6,719 nt of DNA from an uncultured Bacilli bacterium (lineage in GTDB: Bacteria > Bacillota_I > Bacilli_A > RF39 > UBA660). Under the pieces are notes generated by a model. That model was given only the letters and a program-made list of their open reading frames with translations, was not told the origin of the DNA and did no database searches. A program made the translations under genes and the position numbers. The stretch covers positions 1 through 6,719 of the forward strand of contig CANRJI010000056.1 of assembly GCA_947630885.1 (NCBI GenBank). The letters run 5' to 3'. Each line of letters opens with the position of its first letter. Position 1 is the first letter of the stretch. This document shows positions 1 through 6,228 of this stretch, one piece after another.

Positions 1-93
1 AGGTGAAAAGGTTAGGTTATATTTAGGATGATTTTAATTATTGACATCTTGATGTAAAGTTATAAAATGTGACTATTTATTTAAGATTATATA

Positions 94-102
94 TGCTATA
101 AT
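94..102 (+). promoter_or_regulatory. Extended -10 promoter for mraY
   Basis: TGCTATAAT at 94-102 is a perfect extended -10 element (TGnTATAAT) and would start a transcript near position 109, just ahead of the mraY ribosome binding site. No good -35 lies at 17-nt spacing, which is tolerable for an extended -10 promoter. A TTGACA at 41-46 is present but has no -10 at the right distance. mraY could also be read from an upstream gene, since the window starts only 125 nt before it. Confidence 0.55.
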
Positions 103-125
103 ATATTTGGGAATGGAGTGAAATA

Positions 126-1118
126 ATGCTTACATTAACTAAGTCTTTATTTGCATTGATGATTGGATTTATCAGTGCGGCAGTATTTGGATTTATAGCG
201 ATTCCTTTTTTAAAAAAGTTAAAGGCTGGTCAGAGAATAAACGTATATGTCGAAGCACATAAAGCAAAAGCAGGGACTCCGACAATGGGCGGACTTATCT
301 TTATTATTCCAACTTTTGCTATTATGTTATTTTTGTTACTGACAAAGAAAATAGAATATTCAGTTAATTTAGTAATTGTTTTATATGTCTTTATTTCGTA
401 TGCTCTTATTGGCTTTTTGGATGATTTTATTAGTTTGAAGAGAAAAATGAATAAAGGGCTTACGCAGTTTCAAAAATTATTTTTACAGCTTATTGTAGCT
501 TTAGTATTCTATATTTTATTTAGACAATTTACGGATGGTGATTCTTATCTTAGAATATCAGCCTTGGGTATTGAATGGAATTTGGGCTGGTTTTATGGAG
601 TGTTTATTCTATTCTTGCTAGTTGGAACATCGAATGCAGTTAACCTAACTGATGGGTTAGATGGTCTTGCCGGCGGTTTATCAGCGATATCTTTTTTGGC
701 CTTTGGTCTAATTGCTATGGGCAGTTGGTGGATTGAAGGTAATGCTGATATGGGTATCTTTTGTTTTGTACTCGTCGGAGCGATTATTGGTTTTCTCGTC
801 TATAATACTAATCCGGCAAAAGTCTTTATGGGAGATACTGGTAGTTTGACACTTGGAGCAACAATGGCGACGATTGCTATTCTTACATCACATGAATTAT
901 CGTTAGTCTTAATTGGTGGTGTATTTGTGATTGAAACGCTTTCGGTTATGATACAGGTTTCTTATTATACGTTATTTAAAAAGAGGGTTTTCTTAATGAC
1001 ACCAATTCATCATCATTTTGAAAAGTTAGGGTGGAGAGAACCAGATATTGTCAAGATGTTTTGGATTGTGGGATTTATCTTAAGTATGCTTGCTCTTATT
1101 TATGGAGTTTGGATTTAA
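126..1118 (+). CDS. mraY: Phospho-N-acetylmuramoyl-pentapeptide transferase MraY
   Basis: This integral membrane enzyme transfers phospho-MurNAc-pentapeptide from the UDP form to undecaprenyl phosphate, making lipid I on the inner face of the membrane. The 330-aa protein has the usual MraY length and about ten hydrophobic segments. Family motifs appear in order: KAGTPTMGG (48-56), the aspartate pair in FLDD (D99, D100), NLTDGLDGLAGG (173-184), NPAKVFMGDTGS (229-240, with D237), and the histidine triad in TPIHHHFEK (H295-H297). All known catalytic or Mg-binding positions are therefore present. GGAGTG at 116-121 sits at good spacing before the ATG at 126, so the start is secure. Upstream bases 1-40 may hold the end of another gene, but too little is visible to call it. 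The gene converges on ftsW, which acts later in the same pathway. Confidence 0.97.
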   Translation: MLTLTKSLFALMIGFISAAVFGFIAIPFLKKLKAGQRINVYVEAHKAKAGTPTMGGLIFIIPTFAIMLFLLLTKKIEYSVNLVIVLYVFISYALIGFLDDFISLKRKMNKGLTQFQKLFLQLIVALVFYILFRQFTDGDSYLRISALGIEWNLGWFYGVFILFLLVGTSNAVNLTDGLDGLAGGLSAISFLAFGLIAMGSWWIEGNADMGIFCFVLVGAIIGFLVYNTNPAKVFMGDTGSLTLGATMATIAILTSHELSLVLIGGVFVIETLSVMIQVSYYTLFKKRVFLMTPIHHHFEKLGWREPDIVKMFWIVGFILSMLALIYGVWI

Positions 1119-1127
1119 ACATATATA

Positions 1128-1167
1128 AAAATGTATAGTCACTACGAACTATACATTTTATTTTTTT
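1128..1167. terminator. Bidirectional terminator between mraY and ftsW
   Basis: A perfect 12-bp inverted repeat (AAAATGTATAGT at 1128-1139 and its complement at 1148-1159) with an 8-nt loop is followed by a T-tract at 1161-1167. On the minus strand the same stem is followed by a T-rich run. It lies 10 nt after the mraY stop and just beyond the ftsW stop, so it can end both convergent genes. Confidence 0.85.
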
Positions 1168-1171
1168 CCTA

Positions 1172-2254
1172 TTAATTATTTTTAGAAATATTTAAGAGGA
1201 TACCTATACCAATAAGACTGATGATAAGACTACTACCACCATAGGAAAGGAAAGGAAGGGTAACTCCCGTAACAGGGATTAATCCGACAACGACCATTAG
1301 ATTGAGAATGGTTTGAAAGGCTAGACCAAAGGTTATACCAAAAGCGAGATACTTACCAAAGTGATCTTCACATTTCATAGCAATCATAAAACCTCTTATG
1401 ATAATGGTTAGGAAGAGTGCTGAAACAAAGATAACTCCCATAAAGCCAAATTCTTCACTGATAATGGAAAAAATGAAGTCGGTTTGAGGTTCTGGTAAAT
1501 AGAAATGCTTTTGAATGGAATTACCAAAGCCGAGACCAAGGAGACCACCGGGTCCGATGGCATAAAGGCTTTGAATGATTTGAAAGCCACTTCCTAAAGG
1601 ATCAGTCCAAGGATTTAAAAAGGAAGTTATTCTTTCGAGACGATATGGAGCAATAAGAATTAAAATGACAATTCCAATGACGCCAAGAAGACCGATTTTG
1701 ATAAAGAAATTCATTTTGACACCACTTGTAAAAAGAAGGACAATAATAGTCATAACGATAACGACACCGGTTCCAAAATCTGGTTCAAGCATGATGAGTC
1801 CAAAAATGAGAAAAACAACACTAAGAATAGGGAAGACACCTTTTTTGATATTTTTTAAATCTTTGGTGTTATTAGATAAATACTTGGAAGTAAAAATAAT
1901 TAAGCCTAATTTAGTAAATTCTGATGGCTGAATACCAAAACCCCCGAGACCAAACCAACTTCTACTTCCGTTTCTGACGGTACCAATTCCTGGAATAAGA
2001 ACAAGGATTAGTAAAATAGTACAAATACCTAAAATGATATTAGATAATTTTTTATATTTATGATAGGAAAAATTACTGACAACTATCATGGTTATATAAC
2101 CTAAAATAAGAAAGATACTCTGGGATTTTAAGTACTTATATGGATCATTAAATTTGTATGCTGACCAAACATAAGAAGAAGAATAAATCATTAGGGCACC
2201 AAAGAGAGTAATTATAATGACTGCGATTAAAAGAATTTTATCATACTTTTTCAT
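1172..2254 (-). CDS. ftsW: Septal peptidoglycan polymerase FtsW (SEDS family)
   Basis: SEDS proteins polymerise lipid II into glycan strands together with a class B penicillin-binding protein; FtsW does so at the division septum. The 360-aa protein has about ten membrane segments. Visible motifs are NGSRSWFGLGGFGIQPSEF (95-113), the NPWTDPLGSGFQ stretch (214-225), LPEPQTDFIF (253-262) with the essential SEDS aspartate at D259, SEEFGFMG (266-273), and the C-terminal GLIPVTGVTLPFLSYGGSS block (324-342). The LPEPQTDFIF and SIISEEFGF wording and lack of an extension favour FtsW (or its sporulation paralogue SpoVE) over RodA. AGGTGA lies a few bases before the ATG at 2254. The gene is monocistronic or weakly coupled to the upstream oapA, from which a terminator separates it. 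No partner PBP gene is in the window. Confidence 0.93.
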   Translation of the reverse strand: MKKYDKILLIAVIIITLFGALMIYSSSYVWSAYKFNDPYKYLKSQSIFLILGYITMIVVSNFSYHKYKKLSNIILGICTILLILVLIPGIGTVRNGSRSWFGLGGFGIQPSEFTKLGLIIFTSKYLSNNTKDLKNIKKGVFPILSVVFLIFGLIMLEPDFGTGVVIVMTIIVLLFTSGVKMNFFIKIGLLGVIGIVILILIAPYRLERITSFLNPWTDPLGSGFQIIQSLYAIGPGGLLGLGFGNSIQKHFYLPEPQTDFIFSIISEEFGFMGVIFVSALFLTIIIRGFMIAMKCEDHFGKYLAFGITFGLAFQTILNLMVVVGLIPVTGVTLPFLSYGGSSLIISLIGIGILLNISKNN

Positions 2255-2289
2255 TTGATCACCTAGTTTATTTTATTAATTTGCTATCT

Positions 2290-2295
2290 ATTATA
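2290..2295 (-). promoter_or_regulatory. Possible -10 element for ftsW
   Basis: Reading the minus strand, a perfect TATAAT lies 36-41 nt before the ftsW start and downstream of the oapA terminator, so it is well placed to give ftsW its own transcript. No recognisable -35 and no TGn extension is seen, so the promoter would be weak or need an activator. Confidence 0.35.
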
Positions 2296-2305
2296 TACTA
2301 GGTAT

Positions 2306-2338
2306 AAAAAAAGAAATAGATAGTTTTTTCTATTTCTT
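2306..2338 (-). terminator. Intrinsic terminator after oapA
   Basis: On the minus strand AAGAAATAGA (2338-2329) pairs perfectly with TCTATTTCTT (2320-2311) across an 8-nt loop, and five or more T residues follow. The left arm contains the oapA stop codon (TAG, 2332-2330), so termination is immediate. The stem is A/T-rich, but 10 bp plus the T-tract is convincing. Confidence 0.75.
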
Positions 2339-2875
2339 ACGATCAAATACTGCTATTACTTTAGCGGTATAATAAACTATTTGATTACTATTTTTAATGG
2401 CAATACTTTTAAAGAAAGCTTTACCACCAATGGTTAAGGAAGCAATTAGTGAAGTTATGACTAAACCAGTCCAAAAGATATTTAATTTATAAATTTTAGA
2501 AATGGTCGAAGCAATTGTTACACCAACTGTTCCGGAAATAATACCACAGATATCACCAATGACATCGTTACAAAACGATGAAACTTTATCAGCATTTTTT
2601 TTAAAAGATACAGCTGTTTTAGCACCTTTTATTTTTTTTGCACTCATAGCATGAAGTGGTGAATCGGTTGTCGAAGTTACTGCAACACCAATCATATCGA
2701 AAATAATACCAATTACAATGAAGATAATGAGGATGATGATTCCGATAATGATATTGACATTAGATAGTGTAAGTTCAGAGACAAGGGAAAAAATAAAAGA
2801 AATGAAAAAAGCTAAAAGGCTAATTATAATTATCCATGATGTTTTACTTTGATTTTTATGTTTATTTTTTTTCAT
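2330..2875 (-). CDS. oapA: OLE-associated membrane protein OapA
   Basis: The product is a 181-aa (about 20 kDa) protein with four predicted membrane helices (about 13-33, 40-66, 105-125 and 133-155) and a basic N-terminus. Between helices 2 and 3 is a cytoplasm-like stretch containing DSPLHAMSAKKIKGAK, then FCNDVIGDICG. The latter holds a D-x-x-x-D motif (D104, D108), a pattern I recall as important in OapA. Size, topology, motif and position immediately downstream of a long structured RNA gene together match OapA, the membrane protein that binds OLE RNA; relatives are often labelled Mg/Co transporter CorB-like. An in-frame ATG at 2890 would add five residues, but it lies in the T-tract of the preceding terminator, and the GGAAAGGA ribosome binding site (2888-2881) suits the ATG at 2875. 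The biochemical role of OapA is unsettled; membrane anchoring of OLE and Mg or stress tolerance are the published themes. Confidence 0.85.
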   Translation of the reverse strand: MKKNKHKNQSKTSWIIIISLLAFFISFIFSLVSELTLSNVNIIIGIIILIIFIVIGIIFDMIGVAVTSTTDSPLHAMSAKKIKGAKTAVSFKKNADKVSSFCNDVIGDICGIISGTVGVTIASTISKIYKLNIFWTGLVITSLIASLTIGGKAFFKSIAIKNSNQIVYYTAKVIAVFDRKK

Positions 2876-2890
2876 AAATTTCCTTTCCAT

Positions 2891-2913
2891 AAATAAAAAG
2901 GGCAGGGGCCCTT
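2891..2913 (-). terminator. Terminator or attenuator between OLE RNA and oapA
   Basis: On the minus strand AAGGGC (2913-2908), a CCCT loop and GCCCTT (2903-2898) form a compact G/C-rich hairpin followed by TTTATTT, a standard intrinsic terminator. It marks the likely 3' end of the OLE transcript. The T-tract touches the first possible oapA ATG and precedes the oapA ribosome binding site, so any oapA transcript starting upstream must read through it. Confidence 0.75.
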
Positions 2914-2934
2914 AAATTTAATAAAATGGCTATT

Positions 2935-2963
2935 TTTATAGTTAACTTTATGTCTTAGGTCAA
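2935..2963 (-). promoter_or_regulatory. Possible oapA promoter inside the 3' end of OLE
   Basis: On the minus strand TTGACC (2963-2958) and TATAAA (2940-2935) are separated by exactly 17 nt, a good match to a housekeeping sigma promoter. It would start RNA near 2928, about 50 nt before the oapA start and before the terminator hairpin at 2913-2898. Because the bases also lie within the probable OLE RNA, their resemblance to a promoter may be accidental. Confidence 0.4.
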
Positions 2964-3491
2964 GTAGGTTTTCCCTCTTTTCTACAGTTCGTTACCAAAT
3001 CTGCGGTTTCCCTTTAAAGAAAAGAATAAATTGTCACCAAATTTATGACTTGATTACCACTTAGTACATACTGTAATCCTACAAAAATGTCACTCTAGGA
3101 GATTTCCTCAGGCAATATCTTACTATTAATTCTTTTTTGCAATCGTGGTTTCAAATTGCAATATTAGATGGTTCTAGCTAGGAACTATCTAACTGATCAA
3201 TTATTCCCCACGTTCACTCAAGACAAGCTACGCTACTCGCAAGTTTCCCCACATAGTAGGTTTAATCCTAGTTCGTATTATTAATAATACAAAGATAGGT
3301 CTCTGTGGAAATTGGGACAGTATCATATGCCGTTATGAGTGCCCAAAATCCTTACATTCCAGCATCCGCCCTAAGCTGGGCGCAAAAAGCAGACACAAGA
3401 AGTTTCATCGGTGTGCTCTGTAGTGATTTTTTAGGTTCACCTTCATAGTAAGTTTAATTGACTAGAATAATGTGCCATCGATATGGGTAAC

Positions 3492-3520
3492 ATTCTACCA
3501 TATTTTAGGGTAAATGTCAA
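3492..3520 (-). promoter_or_regulatory. Strong promoter of the OLE RNA gene
   Basis: On the minus strand a perfect TTGACA (3520-3515), a 17-nt spacer and TAGAAT (3497-3492, one mismatch to TATAAT) form a near-consensus housekeeping promoter. Transcription should begin around 3484. No ORF start follows, which fits an abundantly transcribed noncoding RNA with its own promoter. Confidence 0.8.
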
Positions 3521-3617
3521 ATTTACTTTCTAAAATATTATATGTTAATTATGGTAAAATGATAACTTGATATATCTAGGTAGAGTTTATTTTTTTTATA
3601 TTTTTGAAATGGAAATA
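3521..3617. other. Divergent intergenic spacer
   Basis: This A+T-rich spacer separates the -35 elements of the OLE promoter (minus) and the nagZ-type gene promoter (plus). I see no gene, clear operator dyad or riboswitch in it. T-tracts at 3589-3598 and the general A+T richness could act as upstream promoter elements. Confidence 0.4.
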
Positions 3618-3646
3618 TTGACTTTGGGGTTTATGATTGCTATTAT
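3618..3646 (+). promoter_or_regulatory. Promoter of the NagZ-type gene
   Basis: TTGACT at 3618-3623 and TATTAT at 3641-3646 are 17 nt apart, each one mismatch from consensus. The start point would be near 3653, leaving a leader of about 60 nt before the coding region. It faces away from the OLE promoter. Confidence 0.6.
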
Positions 3647-3715
3647 TATTTTAGATTAACAGTAGGTAATAATATAGGGTATTAATTAATATAATGATAG
3701 TGTTAGGTGATGAAA

Positions 3716-5113
3716 ATGAAGAAGATTAATATCGATAAAAAAATTATTGTTTATTCAGTTGCGCTCGTTATTTTATTTGCTTTATGTGGAGCATTATTTT
3801 TCTTTTCGGGAAGAGATGGAAGACTTAATAAAGAAAAGATAGAAACACAAAAACTAGAGGGAATTGTCGTAGCAACTAACGATGGATTAATTACAGTTAA
3901 AGATAAAAATAATTATGTCTATACGTTTGAATCGGATAAGATAGTTGCGGATATAGGAATGGAAATTCAACTTGAATATACAGGATTATTAGATAAAGAT
4001 AAAGAAATTCAAGATGCCGTAATAGTGGAATATGAGACATCAAAAGTTGCAAATGAAGATGTTATTCCTAAGGAATATTTGGATAATGGTATATTTAGTA
4101 ATTATTATGATTTAGCATATGATAAATTGAAAGAATTATCACTAGATGAAAAAATAGGACAGATGTTACTTGTCAGATATCCGACAAGTGGGCAGATAGA
4201 AGCTCTTAATACTTATAATTTTGGCGGATATTTATTCTTTGAGAGAGATTTTATTAATAAATCAAAAGAAGCTGTTCAAGATATGATAAATAATGTTCAA
4301 AGTGGAAGAAAAATCCCTCTTCTTACGGCGGTTGATGAAGAAGGGGGAAAAGTAGTTAGAGTTAGTAGTAATCCTAATTTGGCTGAAAGTAGATTTGCTT
4401 CTTCAAGAGATTTATATAATTCAGGTGGATTTGAGAAAATAGCATCGGATACGAAAGAAAAGAGTAGAGTATTAAAAGAATTAGGACTCAATGTTAACTT
4501 AGCACCAGTTGTCGACGTTTCGACAAGTAGTAGTGATTATATGTATGAAAGAGCACTTGGTGAAGATACGAGCATTACAAGTGAATTTGCTAAAACAGTA
4601 ATTGAAGCTAGTAAAGGAACGGGGGTATCTTATACTTTAAAACATTTTCCCGGATATGGAAATAATGTTGATACTCATGTTGGCAGTGCTACAGATAGTC
4701 GAAGTTTAGAAGATATTAAGAAGAATGATTTACCACCATTTGAAGCAGGAATAAAGGCAGGAGCGGAAGCTGTTTTGGTAAGTCATAATATTGTCAGCAG
4801 TGTCGATCCTGATAATCCGGCATCACTTTCACCAGCTATTCACAATTTACTTCGTGATGATTTGAAATTTACGGGTATTATTATTACTGATGATTTATAT
4901 ATGGGTGCTACTTCTTCGATTCCAGATGCATCTTTGAAAGCGGTAAAGGCAGGAAATGATATTCTTATTACTACGGAATATGAAACTAGTGTAAATAGTA
5001 TTAAAAAGGGTCTTACTAATGGAGATATCACCGAAGAACAAATTAATCGTGCGGTATTTCGAATACTTGCTTGGAAATATTATAAAGGCTTAATGTTTGA
5101 AAATATAAAATAG
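3716..5113 (+). CDS. nagZ: Membrane-anchored NagZ-type beta-N-acetylhexosaminidase (GH3)
   Basis: Glycoside hydrolase family 3 enzymes of NagZ type remove N-acetylglucosamine from peptidoglycan fragments. Numbering from the GTG at 3707 (468 aa): an uncleaved-looking membrane anchor lies at about 12-34, a beta-rich segment at about 48-110, and the GH3 barrel from about 140 onward. Family signatures are LSLDEKIGQMLLVR (144-157), VDEEGGKVVR (209-218), LAPVVDV (265-271), KHFPGYG (312-318), the D-x-H acid/base dyad of NagZ (D322, H324), and IITDDLYMGA (392-401) with predicted nucleophile D395. The intact dyad favours NagZ over beta-glucosidases. The ATG at 3716 is preferred because AGGTG (3705-3709) lies six bases before it; GTG 3707 and ATG 3710 overlap or abut that site. 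The anchor should place the enzyme outside the membrane. A lipobox is not convincing (FALC). The gene is monocistronic, with its own promoter and terminator. Confidence 0.88.
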   Translation: MKKINIDKKIIVYSVALVILFALCGALFFFSGRDGRLNKEKIETQKLEGIVVATNDGLITVKDKNNYVYTFESDKIVADIGMEIQLEYTGLLDKDKEIQDAVIVEYETSKVANEDVIPKEYLDNGIFSNYYDLAYDKLKELSLDEKIGQMLLVRYPTSGQIEALNTYNFGGYLFFERDFINKSKEAVQDMINNVQSGRKIPLLTAVDEEGGKVVRVSSNPNLAESRFASSRDLYNSGGFEKIASDTKEKSRVLKELGLNVNLAPVVDVSTSSSDYMYERALGEDTSITSEFAKTVIEASKGTGVSYTLKHFPGYGNNVDTHVGSATDSRSLEDIKKNDLPPFEAGIKAGAEAVLVSHNIVSSVDPDNPASLSPAIHNLLRDDLKFTGIIITDDLYMGATSSIPDASLKAVKAGNDILITTEYETSVNSIKKGLTNGDITEEQINRAVFRILAWKYYKGLMFENIK

Positions 5114-5143
5114 ATATTGATAAAAGAGCAATATCTTTTTTTT
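5112..5143 (+). terminator. Intrinsic terminator after the NagZ-type gene
   Basis: AGATATTG (5112-5119) pairs with CAATATCT (5129-5136) around a 9-nt loop, followed by a run of T to 5143. The stem begins within the TAG stop codon. It separates this gene from the transporter operon. Confidence 0.8.
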
Positions 5144-5193
5144 GATTAAATTTATAGGGCTAAAAAGAGTGAACCTAAAAAGCAATAGCAGAA

Positions 5194-5199
5194 TATAAT
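5194..5199 (+). promoter_or_regulatory. Probable -10 of the transporter operon
   Basis: A perfect TATAAT lies 30-25 nt before the start at 5224, with only a poor -35 (GTGAAC or GAACCT region, 5169-5176). Transcription would begin about 5206, just before the AAGGAGG site, giving a very short leader. This leaves no room for a riboswitch and argues against an ATG at 5203 as the true start. Confidence 0.5.
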
Positions 5200-5223
5200 A
5201 TTATGAACTTAAGGAGGTTTGAG

Positions 5224-6228
5224 ATGAAAAAAATTATACTTAGTATAGTATTGCTTTTGGTAGTTGCTCTTGCAGTTGTCTTTTTTGTTTTCCAAAATAG
5301 GGATAATAAGGATTCTGATTTGAAGAAAGTAACAGTAGCGGAAGTCGCTCACAGTATTTTTTATGCACCACAATATGCAGCGATTAGTGAAGGTTATTTT
5401 GAAGAAGAGGGTATTGATTTAGAACTTGTTTTAACACCAGGAGCAGATGCTGTTACAGCGGCAGTTTTATCAGGAGACGTACAAATTGGTTTTTCGGGAA
5501 CTGAAGCCACAATTTATGTTTACAATGGTGGAGAAAAAGATTATCCATGTGTTTTTGCTGCTTTAACAAAGAGAGATGGGGCTTTTTTGGTTTCGAGAGA
5601 GAAAATTGATAATTTTACATTAGATGATTTAAAAGGAAAAGTAGTAGTTGGTGGTCGTAAAGGTGGTATGCCAGAAATGACTTTTGAGTGGGGTTTAAGA
5701 CAAAATGGAATTGATCCAGTAAATGATTTAACAATTGATACATCGGTTGCTTTTGCAGCAATGGAAGGAGCTTTTATTGGAGGTACTGGTGACTTTGTAA
5801 CATTATTTGAGCCTAATGCTACGGCTGTAGAAAAACAAGGACTTGGACACGTTGTAGCTTACGTTGGTACACTAGGAGGTGAAGTTCCTTATACAGCTTA
5901 TAATGCAAGAAAGAGTTATATTGAAGAAAATCCTGATGTAATTAAAGGATTTACGAGAGCTGTCGATAAGGGATTAAAATTTGTCCTAGATAATGAGCCA
6001 GAGGTAGTAGCTAATACGATTGCCACATTTTTCCCTGATACGTCAATTGATGATTTAACAATAATGATTAATCGTTATAAAGAAAATGATGCTTGGAGAA
6101 GCTCGGTTGCTATTGAAAAAGATGAATGGCAACATATCCAAGATATTATGATAGCATCAGGGGAACTAGATGGTTATGTTGACTACGATAAGTTAATTTA
6201 TGATGAATTCTTTGACGAATTTAGATAA
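5224..6228 (+). CDS. ABC transporter substrate-binding protein, SsuA/TauA/NMT1-like
   Basis: This 334-aa protein is the extracellular solute receptor of an ABC importer. After a hydrophobic anchor (residues about 3-23) comes a two-lobed periplasmic-binding fold of the SsuA/TauA/ThiY (NMT1-like) type. Typical features are HSIFYAPQYAAISEGYFEEE (43-62), VLSGDVQIGFSGTEATIYVY (81-100), DLKGKVVVGGRKGGMPEM (135-152) and GEVPYTAY (219-226). The family takes up sulfonates, nitrate, thiamine precursors, riboflavin and similar small molecules; nothing here identifies the ligand. The ATG at 5224 is chosen because AAGGAGG (5211-5217) precedes it at ideal spacing; an in-frame ATG at 5203 would place that site inside the coding region. 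No lipobox cysteine follows the anchor, so the protein is probably tethered by its N-terminal helix rather than by lipid. The reading frame overlaps the ATPase gene by 29 nt, suggesting translational coupling. Confidence 0.9.
   Translation: MKKIILSIVLLLVVALAVVFFVFQNRDNKDSDLKKVTVAEVAHSIFYAPQYAAISEGYFEEEGIDLELVLTPGADAVTAAVLSGDVQIGFSGTEATIYVYNGGEKDYPCVFAALTKRDGAFLVSREKIDNFTLDDLKGKVVVGGRKGGMPEMTFEWGLRQNGIDPVNDLTIDTSVAFAAMEGAFIGGTGDFVTLFEPNATAVEKQGLGHVVAYVGTLGGEVPYTAYNARKSYIEENPDVIKGFTRAVDKGLKFVLDNEPEVVANTIATFFPDTSIDDLTIMINRYKENDAWRSSVAIEKDEWQHIQDIMIASGELDGYVDYDKLIYDEFFDEFR

Larger units (their letters stand above)
2891..3484 (-). ncRNA. ole: OLE (ornate, large, extremophilic) noncoding RNA
   Basis: This gene-free stretch runs from just after a TTGACA-17-TAGAAT promoter to an intrinsic terminator, giving an RNA of about 590 nt, close to the size of known OLE RNAs. 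It is richer in G+C than its neighbours: the 60-nt blocks at 3181, 3301 and 3361 hold 27, 26 and 32 G+C. Minus-strand hairpins include CGCCC/GGGCG (3382-3378 with 3371-3367), CAGAgCACA/TGTGTCTG (3420-3390), an 11-bp stem with one mismatch (3192-3164), TTGCAAT/ATTGCAA (3161-3137), GTATTATT/AATAATAC (3290-3275) and TCTTTTCT/AGAAAAGA (3025-3018 with 2983-2976). A possible closing pair joins GATGGC (3479-3474) to GCCATT (2930-2925). The next gene on the same strand encodes an OapA-type protein, the defining neighbour of OLE. Identity rests on size, context, structure and general recognition, not on an alignment. The RNA is known to bind OapA at the membrane. ROOL or GOLLD-type large RNAs are the main alternatives. 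Confidence 0.8.

Noticed and set aside
1..40. 3' end of an upstream gene
   Set aside because: Two frames end at stops near 26 and 31, but seven to nine codons are too few to identify or support a gene.
41..69. TTGACA at 41-46 as the mraY promoter
   Set aside because: The only nearby TATAAA is 14 nt away, too close, and the 17-nt position reads AAAATG. The extended -10 at 94-102 is better.
1408..1931. Overlapping open frames on both strands within ftsW
   Set aside because: They lie wholly inside the well-supported ftsW gene, resemble no family and lack their own ribosome binding sites.
2891..3484. RNase P RNA, tmRNA, SRP RNA or a group II intron
   Set aside because: I found no RNase P GAGGAAAGUCC core, no tmRNA tag frame or tRNA-like ends, and no group II domain V or GUGYG start. 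The size and the oapA neighbour fit OLE better.
3770..3800. Lipobox in the NagZ-type protein
   Set aside because: The cysteine is preceded by F-A-L; leucine at -1 and phenylalanine at -3 do not suit lipoprotein processing.
4297..5031. Antisense open frames within the NagZ-type gene
   Set aside because: They are by-products of codon use in the GH3 gene; the sense frame carries all the motifs.
5144..5223. Riboswitch ahead of the transporter operon (TPP or FMN)
   Set aside because: Only about 80 nt separate the terminator from the start codon, the likely transcript leader is under 20 nt, and no TPP or FMN core motif is visible.
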